Source: Fidelibacterota bacterium
GTDB taxonomy: Bacteria; Pseudomonadota; Alphaproteobacteria; Rhodospirillales; Rhodospirillaceae
DNA: 64,000 nucleotides
Reading direction: 5' to 3'
Assembly: GCA_947475895.1 (NCBI GenBank)
Contig: CANJMF010000002.1
Coordinates: forward strand, 1 to 64,000
The notes beneath the pieces are model-generated. The model made no database searches, had not been told where the DNA came from, and saw only the letters and a list, made by a program, of their open reading frames with translations. Position numbers and translations under genes: made by a program. Each line of letters starts with the position of its first letter. Position 1 is the first letter of the stretch. Positions 7,871-15,791 of the stretch are shown one piece after another.

Positions 7871-9228
7871 ATGTTTTCGAACAGGCTTTGAGTGCCGCGG
7901 CAGACGCGGCGTTCGGGCCTGTGACGATCGTCCTGATCCTTGGGACGGGTTTATTCCTTACTGTCGGCTTACGTTTCATCACCTTGCGCCGCCTGCCTGA
8001 AGCGGTCGCGATGCTGGCCAGCCCGCTCATACGCGGCCGCGCCAAAGGCAATGGCGAGGTGTCGCCTCTCGGCGCATTGATGGCCGGGCTCTCGGCCATG
8101 ATCGGCGTCGGCAAAATCGCGGGCGTCGCCACGGCCATTCATCTCGGCGGACCGGGTGCGTTGTTCTGGATGTGGATGACCGCCCTCGTGGGCATGGCCA
8201 CCAAGTACGCCGAGACATTGCTGGCGGTGAAATACCGCGAGGTCCACGGCGGGCACTATCTCGGCGGGGCCATGTACTACATCCGCAACGGCCTGGGCCC
8301 GAAGTGGGCTTGGCTCGCGGGCGCATATGCTGTGTTCACCTGCATCCAGGCGTTTGGTCCGAGTGTGCAAGCCAACACCATCGCCGACGCTTTGCGAAAC
8401 CAGTTTTCCGTGCCGGCCTGGGCCACCTGGATTTTCCTGACCCTCAGCATCTTCGCGGTCCGCATCGGCGGCGTGCAGCGCCTAGCGAAAGTGGCCGGCG
8501 CGGTCGTGCCCATCATGGTGATGTTTTACCTGGGCGCCTGTGCCGTCATTCTCGGCGTTCATATCGCTGAAATTCCGGCCGCCTTTGCGTTAGTGATCAA
8601 TAGCGCATTTAATGGCCAAGCCGCCGCCGGCGGGTTCGCGGGGGCTGGGGTCGCCGCGGCCATCCGTTATGGCGTCGCGCGGGGCATTTTCTCCAACGAA
8701 GCTGGCATGGGCACTACGTCTATGGCCCAGGCGACGGCCCGCTCGGACGATACCGTCCGCCAGGCGGCCCTCAGCATGCTGTCGCCGGTCATCGATACCG
8801 TGATCCTCTGTTCCGTGACCGGCTTCGTCCTGATCGTGACCGGAGCCTGGCAAACAGGAGGTACAGGGGCGCCCCTCGTAGCCCAGGCTCTCGATACAGT
8901 CCTGGCCGGGTTCGGCGGACTGATCGTGAGCATTGCCGTCGTGATGTTCGGGCTCTCGGTTTTGTGGGGGTGGGGGCTCTACGGTGAGCGGGCGGCGGCA
9001 TACTTGTTTGGCGAGCGGGCGGTTGTCCCAAGCCGGTACGTTTATACGGTGCTGGTGCCGGTCGGCGCGCTCCTGAAACTGGAAACCGCTTGGCAGTTCA
9101 TCGACCTGAGCTTCGCCCTCATGGCCGCGCCAAATTTGATTGCGCTTTTGCTGCTCAGCCCGACCGTTTTCCGGGTGACGCGGGAGCGACTGGTTGGCGG
9201 TAGTAAATTAATTCAAAATATTAGATAA
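7867..9228 (+). CDS. Alanine/amino acid:cation symporter (AGCS family)
   Basis: 453 residues, the normal size of AGCS carriers, with about 11 hydrophobic segments. Signature stretches include GEVSPLGALMAGLSAMIGVGKIAGVATAI, GPGALFWMWMTALVGMATKYAE and GIFSNEAGMGT, all diagnostic of sodium- or proton-coupled alanine/glycine uptake. The family motif normally reads GTGNI-AGVA; here it is GVGKIAGVA, a conservative change at the substrate/ion site. GTG start overlaps the TerB stop by 4 bp. It converges on the CbiX-like gene; an AT-rich weak hairpin (AATAGT/ACTATT near 9226-9242) may end both transcripts. Confidence 0.9.
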   Translation: MNVFEQALSAAADAAFGPVTIVLILGTGLFLTVGLRFITLRRLPEAVAMLASPLIRGRAKGNGEVSPLGALMAGLSAMIGVGKIAGVATAIHLGGPGALFWMWMTALVGMATKYAETLLAVKYREVHGGHYLGGAMYYIRNGLGPKWAWLAGAYAVFTCIQAFGPSVQANTIADALRNQFSVPAWATWIFLTLSIFAVRIGGVQRLAKVAGAVVPIMVMFYLGACAVILGVHIAEIPAAFALVINSAFNGQAAAGGFAGAGVAAAIRYGVARGIFSNEAGMGTTSMAQATARSDDTVRQAALSMLSPVIDTVILCSVTGFVLIVTGAWQTGGTGAPLVAQALDTVLAGFGGLIVSIAVVMFGLSVLWGWGLYGERAAAYLFGERAVVPSRYVYTVLVPVGALLKLETAWQFIDLSFALMAAPNLIALLLLSPTVFRVTRERLVGGSKLIQNIR

Positions 9229-9238
9229 ATAGTATAAA

Positions 9239-10156
9239 CTATTGTTTTATCTTTTCTTTTATCAAAAGAACAAAGTTCATATGGAGCATGAGCGGCGGTG
9301 CAAAGGCGTATTTGAGACCCTTGAGCTGTCCTTCCACCTCTTTCTCAATTCCGCCTTCCGATAACAGCACGGGAACGACCACGACCTGGCCGTTTTTCGA
9401 GGCTTCGGTTACGCGCTTTTGGAAGTCGACCGTAGCCGCACCTTTGATCCTGTCGTCGGCATCATCGCGAGCCGTCAGGAACTCCACCGACCGGAAACCG
9501 CCATTGGCTTTCAGATAGGCCGCATGGACCTGCATACTCTTAAGCCAGAGGCGGTTGTCTTCCTCGTCGTTCGGTCCGTGTGCGATGAGGATGACGGTGG
9601 TCGTGGCTGGTGCTGGGGCCAAGGCTTTGGCCCGCTCCAGCAGGATCTGGCTGACGAGGGGATGATCGTCCAGGGCGCCGGTGAGGCGGATTTTGGCCCT
9701 GGTTTTGATCCGGTCCAGGCTCTTCAGGGAGGTCTTGGTCGCCAGGGTCGGGCGCAAACCCAGGATGTATTGGAAATTCTCAATAATGGGGCTGTACGAC
9801 GAGATGAACAGCGGCACGGCCACGATGTCGGTCACGCCGCGCGCGGTGAGGCGGTCGATGGCGGCCTGCATGGCTTCGGGTTCGGCCATTCCAAAAGCAA
9901 CTTCCGTCGGCGTCGACTTATTCAGTTCCTTGGCGAGCGCCTCGACGTTTTGATTCCATGGGCTTGTCGGGGGGCTCGGCGGCGTGTTGGGGGATGGCGG
10001 GGCATGGTGGTGGGCATGCCCCGCCGGGCCCATCGCATGCTGACCATGGGCGAGTAGGAGGGTACCCGTCTGATCAGCCCAGCAAAGGTTTGCGGTTGAG
10101 ACGACACATAGGAGACCTAGGGACAGGCTCCTCAGAAGTATCCCGACTTGCTGCAT
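9239..10156 (-). CDS. Secreted CbiX-like protein (sirohydrochlorin chelatase fold), Fur-box controlled
   Basis: 305 residues with signal peptide (1-27, cleaved after LCWA). Two tandem CbiX/SirB-type domains: LLLAHG at 33-38 and ILIAHG at 189-194, each with the histidine that in class II chelatases binds the metal. After the first comes a His-rich insertion ([15 protein letters not shown], then a Pro-rich linker). Cytoplasmic CbiX enzymes insert cobalt or iron into sirohydrochlorin; an exported copy cannot take part in that and more likely binds or traffics metal or tetrapyrrole in the periplasm (inference). Ribosome site GGAGG sits 4 nt before ATG, and a Fur-type palindrome covers the promoter at 10176-10188. 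Confidence 0.8.
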   Translation of the reverse strand: MQQVGILLRSLSLGLLCVVSTANLCWADQTGTLLLAHGQHAMGPAGHAHHHAPPSPNTPPSPPTSPWNQNVEALAKELNKSTPTEVAFGMAEPEAMQAAIDRLTARGVTDIVAVPLFISSYSPIIENFQYILGLRPTLATKTSLKSLDRIKTRAKIRLTGALDDHPLVSQILLERAKALAPAPATTTVILIAHGPNDEEDNRLWLKSMQVHAAYLKANGGFRSVEFLTARDDADDRIKGAATVDFQKRVTEASKNGQVVVVPVLLSEGGIEKEVEGQLKGLKYAFAPPLMLHMNFVLLIKEKIKQ

Positions 10157-10173
10157 GTCGCCTCCAATCGCAA

Positions 10174-10190
10174 TTGATAATCATTATCAT
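10174..10190 (-). promoter_or_regulatory. Fur-type operator
   Basis: TTGATAATCATTATCAT contains a perfect 6-1-6 palindrome, GATAAT-C-ATTATC (10176-10188), the classic ferric-uptake-regulator box. It is 20 bp before the start codon of the CbiX-like gene and overlaps a plausible minus-strand promoter (-35 TTGATC at 10210-10205, then a 16-bp spacer and GATAAT), so iron-loaded Fur would block transcription. The divergent rpmJ promoter lies about 45 bp away and should be unaffected. Confidence 0.75.
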
Positions 10191-10232
10191 CTTCGCGGGA
10201 TATCGATCAACACCTTTTCGTGGGCTTTCAGG

Positions 10233-10261
10233 TTGCGTCGTCGGTGAGGCTTGGGTATACA
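10233..10261 (+). promoter_or_regulatory. rpmJ promoter
   Basis: TTGCGT (10233-10238), a 17-bp spacer and TATACA (10256-10261), followed by a GC-rich discriminator (GCGCCC). The same -10 hexamer with 17-bp spacing and GC-rich discriminator precedes rpmE and rpsU in this window. A GC-rich discriminator is known to make ribosomal promoters sensitive to ppGpp. Confidence 0.6.
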
Positions 10262-10314
10262 GCGCCCTCATTTCGCGCCGGAGCCTGTTGCGCCGCGCTC
10301 TAAGGAATACGTCG

Positions 10315-10440
10315 ATGAAAGTCCGTAACTCACTTAAGTCCGCCAAGCTGCGTGACAAAAACTGCCAGATCGTTCGTCGTAAGGGCAGAATTTATCTCAT
10401 CAATAAGAAGAACCCGCGCTTCAAGGCGCGCCAGGGCTAA
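10315..10440 (+). CDS. rpmJ: 50S ribosomal protein L36, zinc-free type
   Basis: 41 residues: [20 protein letters not shown]..., ending [12 protein letters not shown]. This is the alphaproteobacterial L36 form that has lost the zinc ribbon: only one cysteine (Cys17) remains of the CxxC...C...H set. L36 is a small large-subunit protein that stabilises the 23S rRNA core. Monocistronic: own promoter at 10233-10261 and a strong terminator 28 nt after the stop. AAGGA 7 nt upstream of the ATG serves as ribosome site. Confidence 0.95.
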   Translation: MKVRNSLKSAKLRDKNCQIVRRKGRIYLINKKNPRFKARQG

Positions 10441-10467
10441 AGCCCTCGATACGGGGAGGAGACTTGC

Positions 10468-10496
10468 ACCGCGGGGGCACTTCTCCCGCGGTTTTT
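10468..10496 (+). terminator. Rho-independent terminator of rpmJ
   Basis: ACCGCGGG (10468-10475) pairs with CCCGCGGT (10485-10492) around a 9-nt loop and runs into TTTTTATTT. It also touches the 3' end of the convergent acetyltransferase gene. Confidence 0.85.
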
Positions 10497-11034
10497 ATTT
10501 GTGCGCTCCACTTCCCCGGAGCGCTTTATAAAACACCGTGACCGCGCAGGGCCGACCATCGGGCCAAAGTGCGTAGTCGGGAATCTCGCCGGACAATGTC
10601 CAGCCAGCTCGCATATAGAGCCGGTGTCCGGCTTCATCCTTTACCGTATCAAGCACGAGGAGCGTTTTTCCCGCAGCATCCGCTTGGCGTTCTGATTCCG
10701 CCAGCAGCGCCGCACCGACGCCTTGTCCGCGCGCACTGCGCCGTACGAGCATTTTTGCGATATCCGCGCGATGCGGTTGGTTTTCAGGTTTCGCCCAAAC
10801 GACAGACACAGTGCCGATCATGCCGCTTTCATCTTCCGCCACGACAATGACCCGTTCGCCGCGAACAGCACTCGCGGCCGCATCGCGCCAGAAGGCTTCG
10901 CCCTTGGCGCGCGTCATGGGCCACATGAAACTGACCGAGGCTCCACCCTCGATGCAGTCCATGAGAACGTCGGTCAATCCGGCGATGTCGTGCTCGTCGA
11001 TGGTTTCCAATAGCCGCACGCGCATTTGCGTCAC
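10495..11034 (-). CDS. GNAT-family N-acetyltransferase
   Basis: 179 residues. The acetyl-CoA pyrophosphate-binding loop is clear: KMLVRRSARGQGVGAALLAE (about 112-131, R/Q-G-x-G-A), preceded by the beta-bulge strand GMIGTVSVVWA and followed by LVLDTVKDEAGHRLYMRAGW. Likely transfers an acetyl group to a small amine or antibiotic-like substrate; substrate unknown. Start: GTG 11034 with AAGGA 4 nt upstream; an ATG at 11025 is possible. Divergent from a LysE-type exporter, with a CtrA-type box between them. Confidence 0.82.
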   Translation of the reverse strand: MTQMRVRLLETIDEHDIAGLTDVLMDCIEGGASVSFMWPMTRAKGEAFWRDAAASAVRGERVIVVAEDESGMIGTVSVVWAKPENQPHRADIAKMLVRRSARGQGVGAALLAESERQADAAGKTLLVLDTVKDEAGHRLYMRAGWTLSGEIPDYALWPDGRPCAVTVFYKALRGSGAHK

Positions 11035-11050
11035 GCTGTCCTTGTTTGAA

Positions 11051-11065
11051 TTAAGCCAATCTTAA
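11051..11065. promoter_or_regulatory. CtrA-type box
   Basis: TTAAGCCAATCTTAA is a perfect TTAA-N7-TTAA, the full binding site of the alphaproteobacterial cell-cycle regulator CtrA. It lies in the 59-bp gap between the divergent acetyltransferase (start 11034) and LysE-type (start 11094) genes, where a site would naturally act on either promoter. Confidence 0.5.
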
Positions 11066-11093
11066 GCCGCTCTCATTTTGGAGCAATGCAGTC

Positions 11094-11708
11094 ATGACCC
11101 TCACGAGCCTTCTCATCTTCGCTGGAATTTACTTTGTGACCGTGGCGACGCCCGGTCCTGGCATCGTGCTGGTGATCTCGCGGGCCCTTGGACGAGGGCT
11201 TCACGGTCTGCCATGGTTCATCGCCGGCTTTGTCGTGGGTGACTTCGTCTGGATGACGATTGCCGCCTCGGGCCTAGCTTTCATCGCGCAGACCTTCGAA
11301 GCCGCGTTCCGGTTCGTGCGCTATGCCGGTGCGCTCTATCTCTTATGGATGGCGTATAAGATTTGGAAAGCGCCGGTGACGAAAGTCGAGCTTCAGCCTG
11401 AACTGGTGAGTGAAGCTCCGAGCAGTGCGTTTTTCTCCAGCTTGTCGCTGACCCTTGGCAACCCCAAGGCCATCACCTTTTTCCTGTCGATCATGCCGCT
11501 TGCGATCGACCTGCGCACGATCACGCCGCAGTCTTACGTGGCGATTGCGGTCACGATGTTCATTGTGATGGTTCCGGTGCTGACGGCGTGGGCAATGCTG
11601 GCCAACCGCGCGAGGCGCGTTTTCCGTTCGGAACAGGCCTTGAAACGCATCAACAAAGGGTCTGCCGTTGTGATGACGGCTGCCGCTGTGGCGATTGCGG
11701 CGCGCTAG
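11094..11708 (+). CDS. LysE/RhtB-family amino acid exporter
   Basis: 204 residues with about six hydrophobic segments. The N-terminal family signature TPGPGIVLVISRALGRGLHG (about 19-38) is typical of LysE/RhtB translocators, which export amino acids such as threonine, homoserine or lysine; the central LTLGNPKAITFFLSIMP is the second conserved segment. Ribosome site GGAG lies 9 nt before ATG. Convergent with the DUF1761 gene (1 bp between stops). Substrate cannot be assigned. Confidence 0.88.
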   Translation: MTLTSLLIFAGIYFVTVATPGPGIVLVISRALGRGLHGLPWFIAGFVVGDFVWMTIAASGLAFIAQTFEAAFRFVRYAGALYLLWMAYKIWKAPVTKVELQPELVSEAPSSAFFSSLSLTLGNPKAITFFLSIMPLAIDLRTITPQSYVAIAVTMFIVMVPVLTAWAMLANRARRVFRSEQALKRINKGSAVVMTAAAVAIAAR

Positions 11709-11709
11709 C

Positions 11710-12117
11710 TTACTGAAGCCAGCCGATCAACGCGCCGTAAATCGAGAACTGAACAGTGTGATAACCGGCGTCGATCAAAAACATTTTGAACGTCCGTAGG
11801 CTCCAAATGTAATTGATGCCGGTGAACGCGCCGACAAAGAACAGGCCCGCGCGAAATCCGAAGGATATTCCGTGCAGAACGCCAGCGCCGTGCGGGATCA
11901 GCGTCGTCAAAACAAACGCTGCGATGGCGCCCAAGAGAATAGTGCCGCCAACGGCTTTCGGCATGCTGATGGAACGCGCCATTTCTTCTGTGATGCCCGC
12001 TTCCCGCGCCCACACCTTGTGAAACAGCAGCGGCGAATACCACACCATGCCGAGCAGGGCGGTCGACACGGCGCATGCCACGACCGCGATCCAGCTGACG
12101 CTTTCCATCACTTCCAT
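11710..12117 (-). CDS. DUF1761 membrane protein
   Basis: 135 residues with four predicted membrane helices. The N-terminal pattern GMVWYSPLLFHKVW (about 24-37) and the central FVGAFTGINYIWSLRTFKMF are hallmarks of DUF1761, a family of small inner-membrane proteins of unknown role. It is the last gene of a minus-strand unit pyk-yciI-DUF1761, starting 27 bp after the YciI stop. No catalytic motif is visible. Confidence 0.85.
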   Translation of the reverse strand: MEVMESVSWIAVVACAVSTALLGMVWYSPLLFHKVWAREAGITEEMARSISMPKAVGGTILLGAIAAFVLTTLIPHGAGVLHGISFGFRAGLFFVGAFTGINYIWSLRTFKMFLIDAGYHTVQFSIYGALIGWLQ

Positions 12118-12144
12118 AACATTTCCCCCGAAATGTGAGCCGGC

Positions 12145-12441
12145 TTAAGGCCGGACAGGATTAGACGCGGTCTCGCCGACCACGGTGTTCCATTCACGCA
12201 CGCGCCACGATTTCACCAGGCCGTTGGTGACGTACGGATCGGTTTTCGCAAACGTCTCGGCGGCTTCTTTGTCTGTGAACAGCAAGAGGGCCATATCGAA
12301 CGGGTCGGGCAGGGCGCCGCCCATGACCAGCTTTCCGTCTTCGCTTGCGGTCCAGGCTTGATTGAGATGCGCCGCGCGAAATTCGCCGCGGCGTTCCAAA
12401 TATGTGTCGGCCAAATCGTAAAACAGAAGGAAGTGTTTCAT
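12145..12441 (-). CDS. YciI-family protein
   Basis: 98 residues with the ferredoxin-like YCII fold: MKHFLLFYDLADTYLERRGEFRAAHL carries the conserved H25 region, followed by GALPDPFDMALLLF and DPYVTNGLVKSWRVREWNTVVG. YciI proteins have a putative His-Asp active site (the H-D pair seen here as HLNQ and ADT/DPF) and a muconolactone-isomerase-like fold; their reaction is mostly unknown. It starts 9 bp after the pyruvate kinase stop, so it is almost certainly co-transcribed with it. Confidence 0.85.
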   Translation of the reverse strand: MKHFLLFYDLADTYLERRGEFRAAHLNQAWTASEDGKLVMGGALPDPFDMALLLFTDKEAAETFAKTDPYVTNGLVKSWRVREWNTVVGETASNPVRP

Positions 12442-12450
12442 TGATGCCTC

Positions 12451-13902
12451 TTACCCTGCTTTGGTCTCGCCGCCGATCCAGACGACGCGCACCATGTTCG
12501 TCGAGCCTACTTTTCCAAACGGCATACCCGCTGTGATGACGAGCGCCTGGCCGTCTTTGCCGATACCGCAACGCTGTGCGGCGCGCACGGCCACATCGCC
12601 GATATCGTCAACGGAGTGAATGAAATCGCCGACGAGGGCGCGTACGCCCCACACCAAACCTAAGCGCCGGCCTGCGTTGATGCTGGGCGTAATGCACAAG
12701 ATCGGCACATCGGGACGTTCTTGGGCGGCGCGCAAGGTGGTCGAGCCCGACGACGTGAACGTCACGATGGCTGCGGCATTCAACGTGTGCGCGATCTGGC
12801 GCGCGGCAACCGTGATGGCGGCGGGCGACGAATGCTCCGGTGCGAGGTGTCCTGCGGTCATGAGATCGAGATAGAACGGATCGGATTCCACTTGGCAGAT
12901 GATCCGGTGCATGGTCGCCACTGAACGCTCGGGGAACATGCCGGCGGCGGTTTCCGCCGACAGCATCACTGCATCGACACCGTCGTAAATGGCGGTCGCC
13001 ACATCCGAGGCTTCGGCGCGCGTGGGTACCGGTGACTTAATCATACTGTCGAGCATCTGAGTCGCCACGACAACGGGTTTGCCTTGCTTGCGGCACGAGC
13101 GCACAATGCGCTTTTGCAGGACCGGCACCTGCTCCAGCGGCATTTCAACGCCGAGATCGCCGCGTGCGACCATCACCGAGTCCGACAGCGCCACGATGGC
13201 ATCCAGTTGATCCAAGGCCGCCGGTTTTTCCAATTTCGACAACACGCCCGCCCGGCCCGCGACGGCGGCGCGCACTTCGGCCACGTCTTCGGGGCGTTGC
13301 ACGAAGCTCAGCGCGACCCAGTCCACGCCTTGCGATAAGCCGAACTCGAGATCCGCTTTGTCCTTCGGCGTCATGGCGGGGATGGGCAGCGTGACGTCAG
13401 GCACGTTGACGCCTTTGCGATCCGAGATCACGCCGCCGATAATCACTTCGGTTTCGGCGAAATCCTTACCGCACTTTTTCACCAACAGACGCAAGTGGCC
13501 GTCGTCAACCAACAGCGATGCGCCGGGTTTCAGCGCCGCGAAAATTTCAGGATGGGGCAGATTGGCACGCACGGCATCGCCGGGGGCTTTATCGAGGTCC
13601 AGTCGGAAAGCCGCGCCTTGCTGCAAGACAGCCGAGCCGTCTTTAAATGTCCCCACGCGCAGTTTCGGACCCTGAAGGTCCATGAGAATGGTGATCGGCT
13701 GGCCGACTGTCTTTTCCAGGGCGCGGATGGTCGCGACCGATTGGGCATGGTCGTCGTGGCTACCGTGGCTGAAGTTCAGCCGGAAGACGTCGGCCCCCGC
13801 CTCATACAGTGCGGCGATCATGTCGGGGCTACGGCTGGCCGGTCCCAAGGTGGCGATAATCTTGGCGCTACGGCCGCGGTGGAGCATGTGTGTGTCGTTC
13901 AT
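12451..13902 (-). CDS. pyk: Pyruvate kinase
   Basis: 483 residues. Converts phosphoenolpyruvate and ADP to pyruvate and ATP, the last step of glycolysis. Seen motifs: KIIATLGPASRS at the N-terminus, NFSHGSHDDH (the cation-binding arginine/asparagine/serine loop), ILMDLQGPKLRVG, the catalytic Lys in SKLEKPAAL, and MVARGDLGVEM followed by KPVVVATQMLDSM. C-terminal allosteric domain from about 350. ATG 13902 (MNDTHMLHRG) is preferred to a TTG seven codons upstream. First gene of a pyk-yciI-DUF1761 operon. Confidence 0.95.
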   Translation of the reverse strand: MNDTHMLHRGRSAKIIATLGPASRSPDMIAALYEAGADVFRLNFSHGSHDDHAQSVATIRALEKTVGQPITILMDLQGPKLRVGTFKDGSAVLQQGAAFRLDLDKAPGDAVRANLPHPEIFAALKPGASLLVDDGHLRLLVKKCGKDFAETEVIIGGVISDRKGVNVPDVTLPIPAMTPKDKADLEFGLSQGVDWVALSFVQRPEDVAEVRAAVAGRAGVLSKLEKPAALDQLDAIVALSDSVMVARGDLGVEMPLEQVPVLQKRIVRSCRKQGKPVVVATQMLDSMIKSPVPTRAEASDVATAIYDGVDAVMLSAETAAGMFPERSVATMHRIICQVESDPFYLDLMTAGHLAPEHSSPAAITVAARQIAHTLNAAAIVTFTSSGSTTLRAAQERPDVPILCITPSINAGRRLGLVWGVRALVGDFIHSVDDIGDVAVRAAQRCGIGKDGQALVITAGMPFGKVGSTNMVRVVWIGGETKAG

Positions 13903-14090
13903 GGGGCCAAGATACACGCCCAATTCCCGTTAGGCGAGCAGGGGTTAGCGGTTTTTTCTGGTTCAAAGTCCCACACGAACGGGTCGCGCTCGGGATCGCT
14001 TTTGGACTTCCGGGATAATCGGTTCAGGCGCAACCTATGCGAACTGGCCGGCGTTACTGATTCAGTAGGCTCCGAACCCATGGCCCCTCA

Positions 14091-14807
14091 ATGGCCGAGA
14101 TGACGCTTCATGTCGCCCTTCGCCGTGATCGCCTGGTTGCCGGCGCGGCTTTCTTGCTGCTGGCCTCTTTGACGTGGCGTTATCTGCTTGGGCTCGCGGC
14201 CGGAGTTTCCATTGATGACCTGAGTCTTTCATCCACCGACATCGGCATGATGCTGATGCCGGCTCTTCGCCCCTGGTCAAACCACGAGGTGGTCGTCAGC
14301 GTCGCCATGTGGGCGGTGATGCTCACCGGGCTGCTGGCGTGCACAGCAGAACTGATCCCGCGCACGCGCGAACACGCGGGCTTTGTCGCGGGCATGATCG
14401 GGGTGTGGGTCGCAATTGCCTTCGGTGCGGCCCTGACGCAAGCGGCGATCGAACACCTACTTGTTTTTGCTCCGCAGACATCGCAGGTGAACACGCCTTT
14501 AGGCGGCGTGGTTTTGCTTTGCGCCGGAATTTATCAATGGATCGCCAAAAAGCGCCCCGCCGCCGCGCCCCGTGCCACGGGTTTTGCGCCGGGGGTTCGT
14601 CACGGATTTAAGGTCGCCGCATCTTATGGCGCGCTGATCGCGGTCGCATATATTTGTGGTTTGATGAACATTACTTGGCTCGGAATCATTGCCGGGCTCG
14701 CGGTGATCGAGAAGGTCGTTGCGGGCGGTGCGTTGGTCTCGCGCCTGATCGGCGTCACCTTGATGATCGCCGGCTGCGGGCTGATCGGCCTCAACTACTT
14801 TTTGTAG
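14091..14807 (+). CDS. DUF2182-like integral membrane protein
   Basis: 238 residues, about six membrane helices. The end, AYICGLMNITWLGIIAGLAVIEKVV, matches the most conserved part of DUF2182 (predicted metal-binding integral membrane proteins), and AMWAVMLTGLLACTAELIPR occupies the family's first core helix. The family's Cys-rich metal motif after the YQ element is replaced here by YQWIAKKRPAAAPRATG, without cysteine or histidine, so metal binding is doubtful. Its 3' end overlaps the convergent EamA transporter gene by 17 bp. Function unknown. Confidence 0.68.
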   Translation: MAEMTLHVALRRDRLVAGAAFLLLASLTWRYLLGLAAGVSIDDLSLSSTDIGMMLMPALRPWSNHEVVVSVAMWAVMLTGLLACTAELIPRTREHAGFVAGMIGVWVAIAFGAALTQAAIEHLLVFAPQTSQVNTPLGGVVLLCAGIYQWIAKKRPAAAPRATGFAPGVRHGFKVAASYGALIAVAYICGLMNITWLGIIAGLAVIEKVVAGGALVSRLIGVTLMIAGCGLIGLNYFL

Positions 14808-15732
14808 CTTGCGACCGCTGGGCAATCGCAATGCCCACAAACGTTAGCGCCGTTCCCGCGATCTGCTGCCACACCAACTTTTCACCGAAAGCGATCCACG
14901 CCATGAGCGCCGGCAAGATCGGCTGTAACAGCATCATCATCGAACTCAAGCTTGCCGATACATACCGCAGCGACATTGCGAGCAACGTCTGTCCGCCCAC
15001 ATGCACGACGAGCACCATGCCGGCCATGACCGCCCATCCGCGCGCCGTGTGCGGCCAAACTTGCGGCTCAAAAATATAGGCAATCGTCACCGTAATGAGC
15101 GACGAGGCCAGTCCGCCGACAAACATAACGGAGGCTGCCGACACCCGTTGGCGCACGCGCGCGACTGTTATGAAATATCCGGCGAAGAAGCACGCATTGA
15201 CGAGGGCCAAGGCGTCGCCGGCCAGCGCTTGCGGCGAAGCCTGAAAGCTGTCGCTCATCATCAGCATCACACCAAAGATGGCGAGCGCCAATGAGCCGAG
15301 GAACGTGCGGGTGAAACGCTCCTTGAAGAAGAGCCATGACACCAAAGCGACGAATACCGGCGCCATGTTCGAGATGACCACGCTATTGGCCACCGACGTC
15401 ATCATTACCGACAAATTCCAGAACACGAGATTTCCGGCGAAGATCACACCAGCAAGAATAAGCAGCAAAACATCTTTCCGTGCTGCGGGCGTGACCAGAT
15501 ACGCGCGGTCTTTTTTATCGCGCCAGAACATGGCGAACATCAGCGGCAGCGACAGCGCGGCTCGTCCCGCCCCGGTGGAAATAGGTCCGACCTCGGACAG
15601 GCGCGTGAAGAAGGGCGAAAAGCTGATCAGAAAGAGGGCGAGAAACAGAATTCCAATCGCCCAGCGCTCGATGAAGCTCGAGGGAGGTATAGCTTCCGAT
15701 AGTTCATTTTCGGGTGAAAGGCCTTCGGACAT
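14791..15732 (-). CDS. DMT/EamA-family transporter
   Basis: About 313 residues with ten hydrophobic helices in two five-helix EamA repeats. Repeat 1 contains RAALSLPLMFAMFWRDKK and VFWNLSVMMTSVANSVVISNMAPVFVALVSWLFFKERF; repeat 2 ends LSSMMMLLQPILPALMAWIAFGEKLVWQQIAGTALTFVGI, both classic EamA sequences. Family members export metabolites or amino acids; substrate unknown. ATG 15732 (MSEGLSP) is preferred to a GTG five codons upstream. Divergent from the N-formylglutamate amidohydrolase gene (59 bp between starts). Confidence 0.88.
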   Translation of the reverse strand: MSEGLSPENELSEAIPPSSFIERWAIGILFLALFLISFSPFFTRLSEVGPISTGAGRAALSLPLMFAMFWRDKKDRAYLVTPAARKDVLLLILAGVIFAGNLVFWNLSVMMTSVANSVVISNMAPVFVALVSWLFFKERFTRTFLGSLALAIFGVMLMMSDSFQASPQALAGDALALVNACFFAGYFITVARVRQRVSAASVMFVGGLASSLITVTIAYIFEPQVWPHTARGWAVMAGMVLVVHVGGQTLLAMSLRYVSASLSSMMMLLQPILPALMAWIAFGEKLVWQQIAGTALTFVGIAIAQRSQATKSS

Positions 15733-15778
15733 GGCGGCCCGTATCACACGGGTCGCTGTTCAGAACAAGTCTGCCCGC

Positions 15779-15784
15779 TATAAT
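15779..15784 (+). promoter_or_regulatory. Consensus -10 box for a possible leaderless mRNA
   Basis: TATAAT is followed after only 7 nt by the ATG at 15792, so transcription would begin at or next to the A of the start codon. There is no ribosome-binding sequence upstream of that ATG. The -35 region is poor. Confidence 0.45.
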
Positions 15785-15791
15785 CGCGCGC

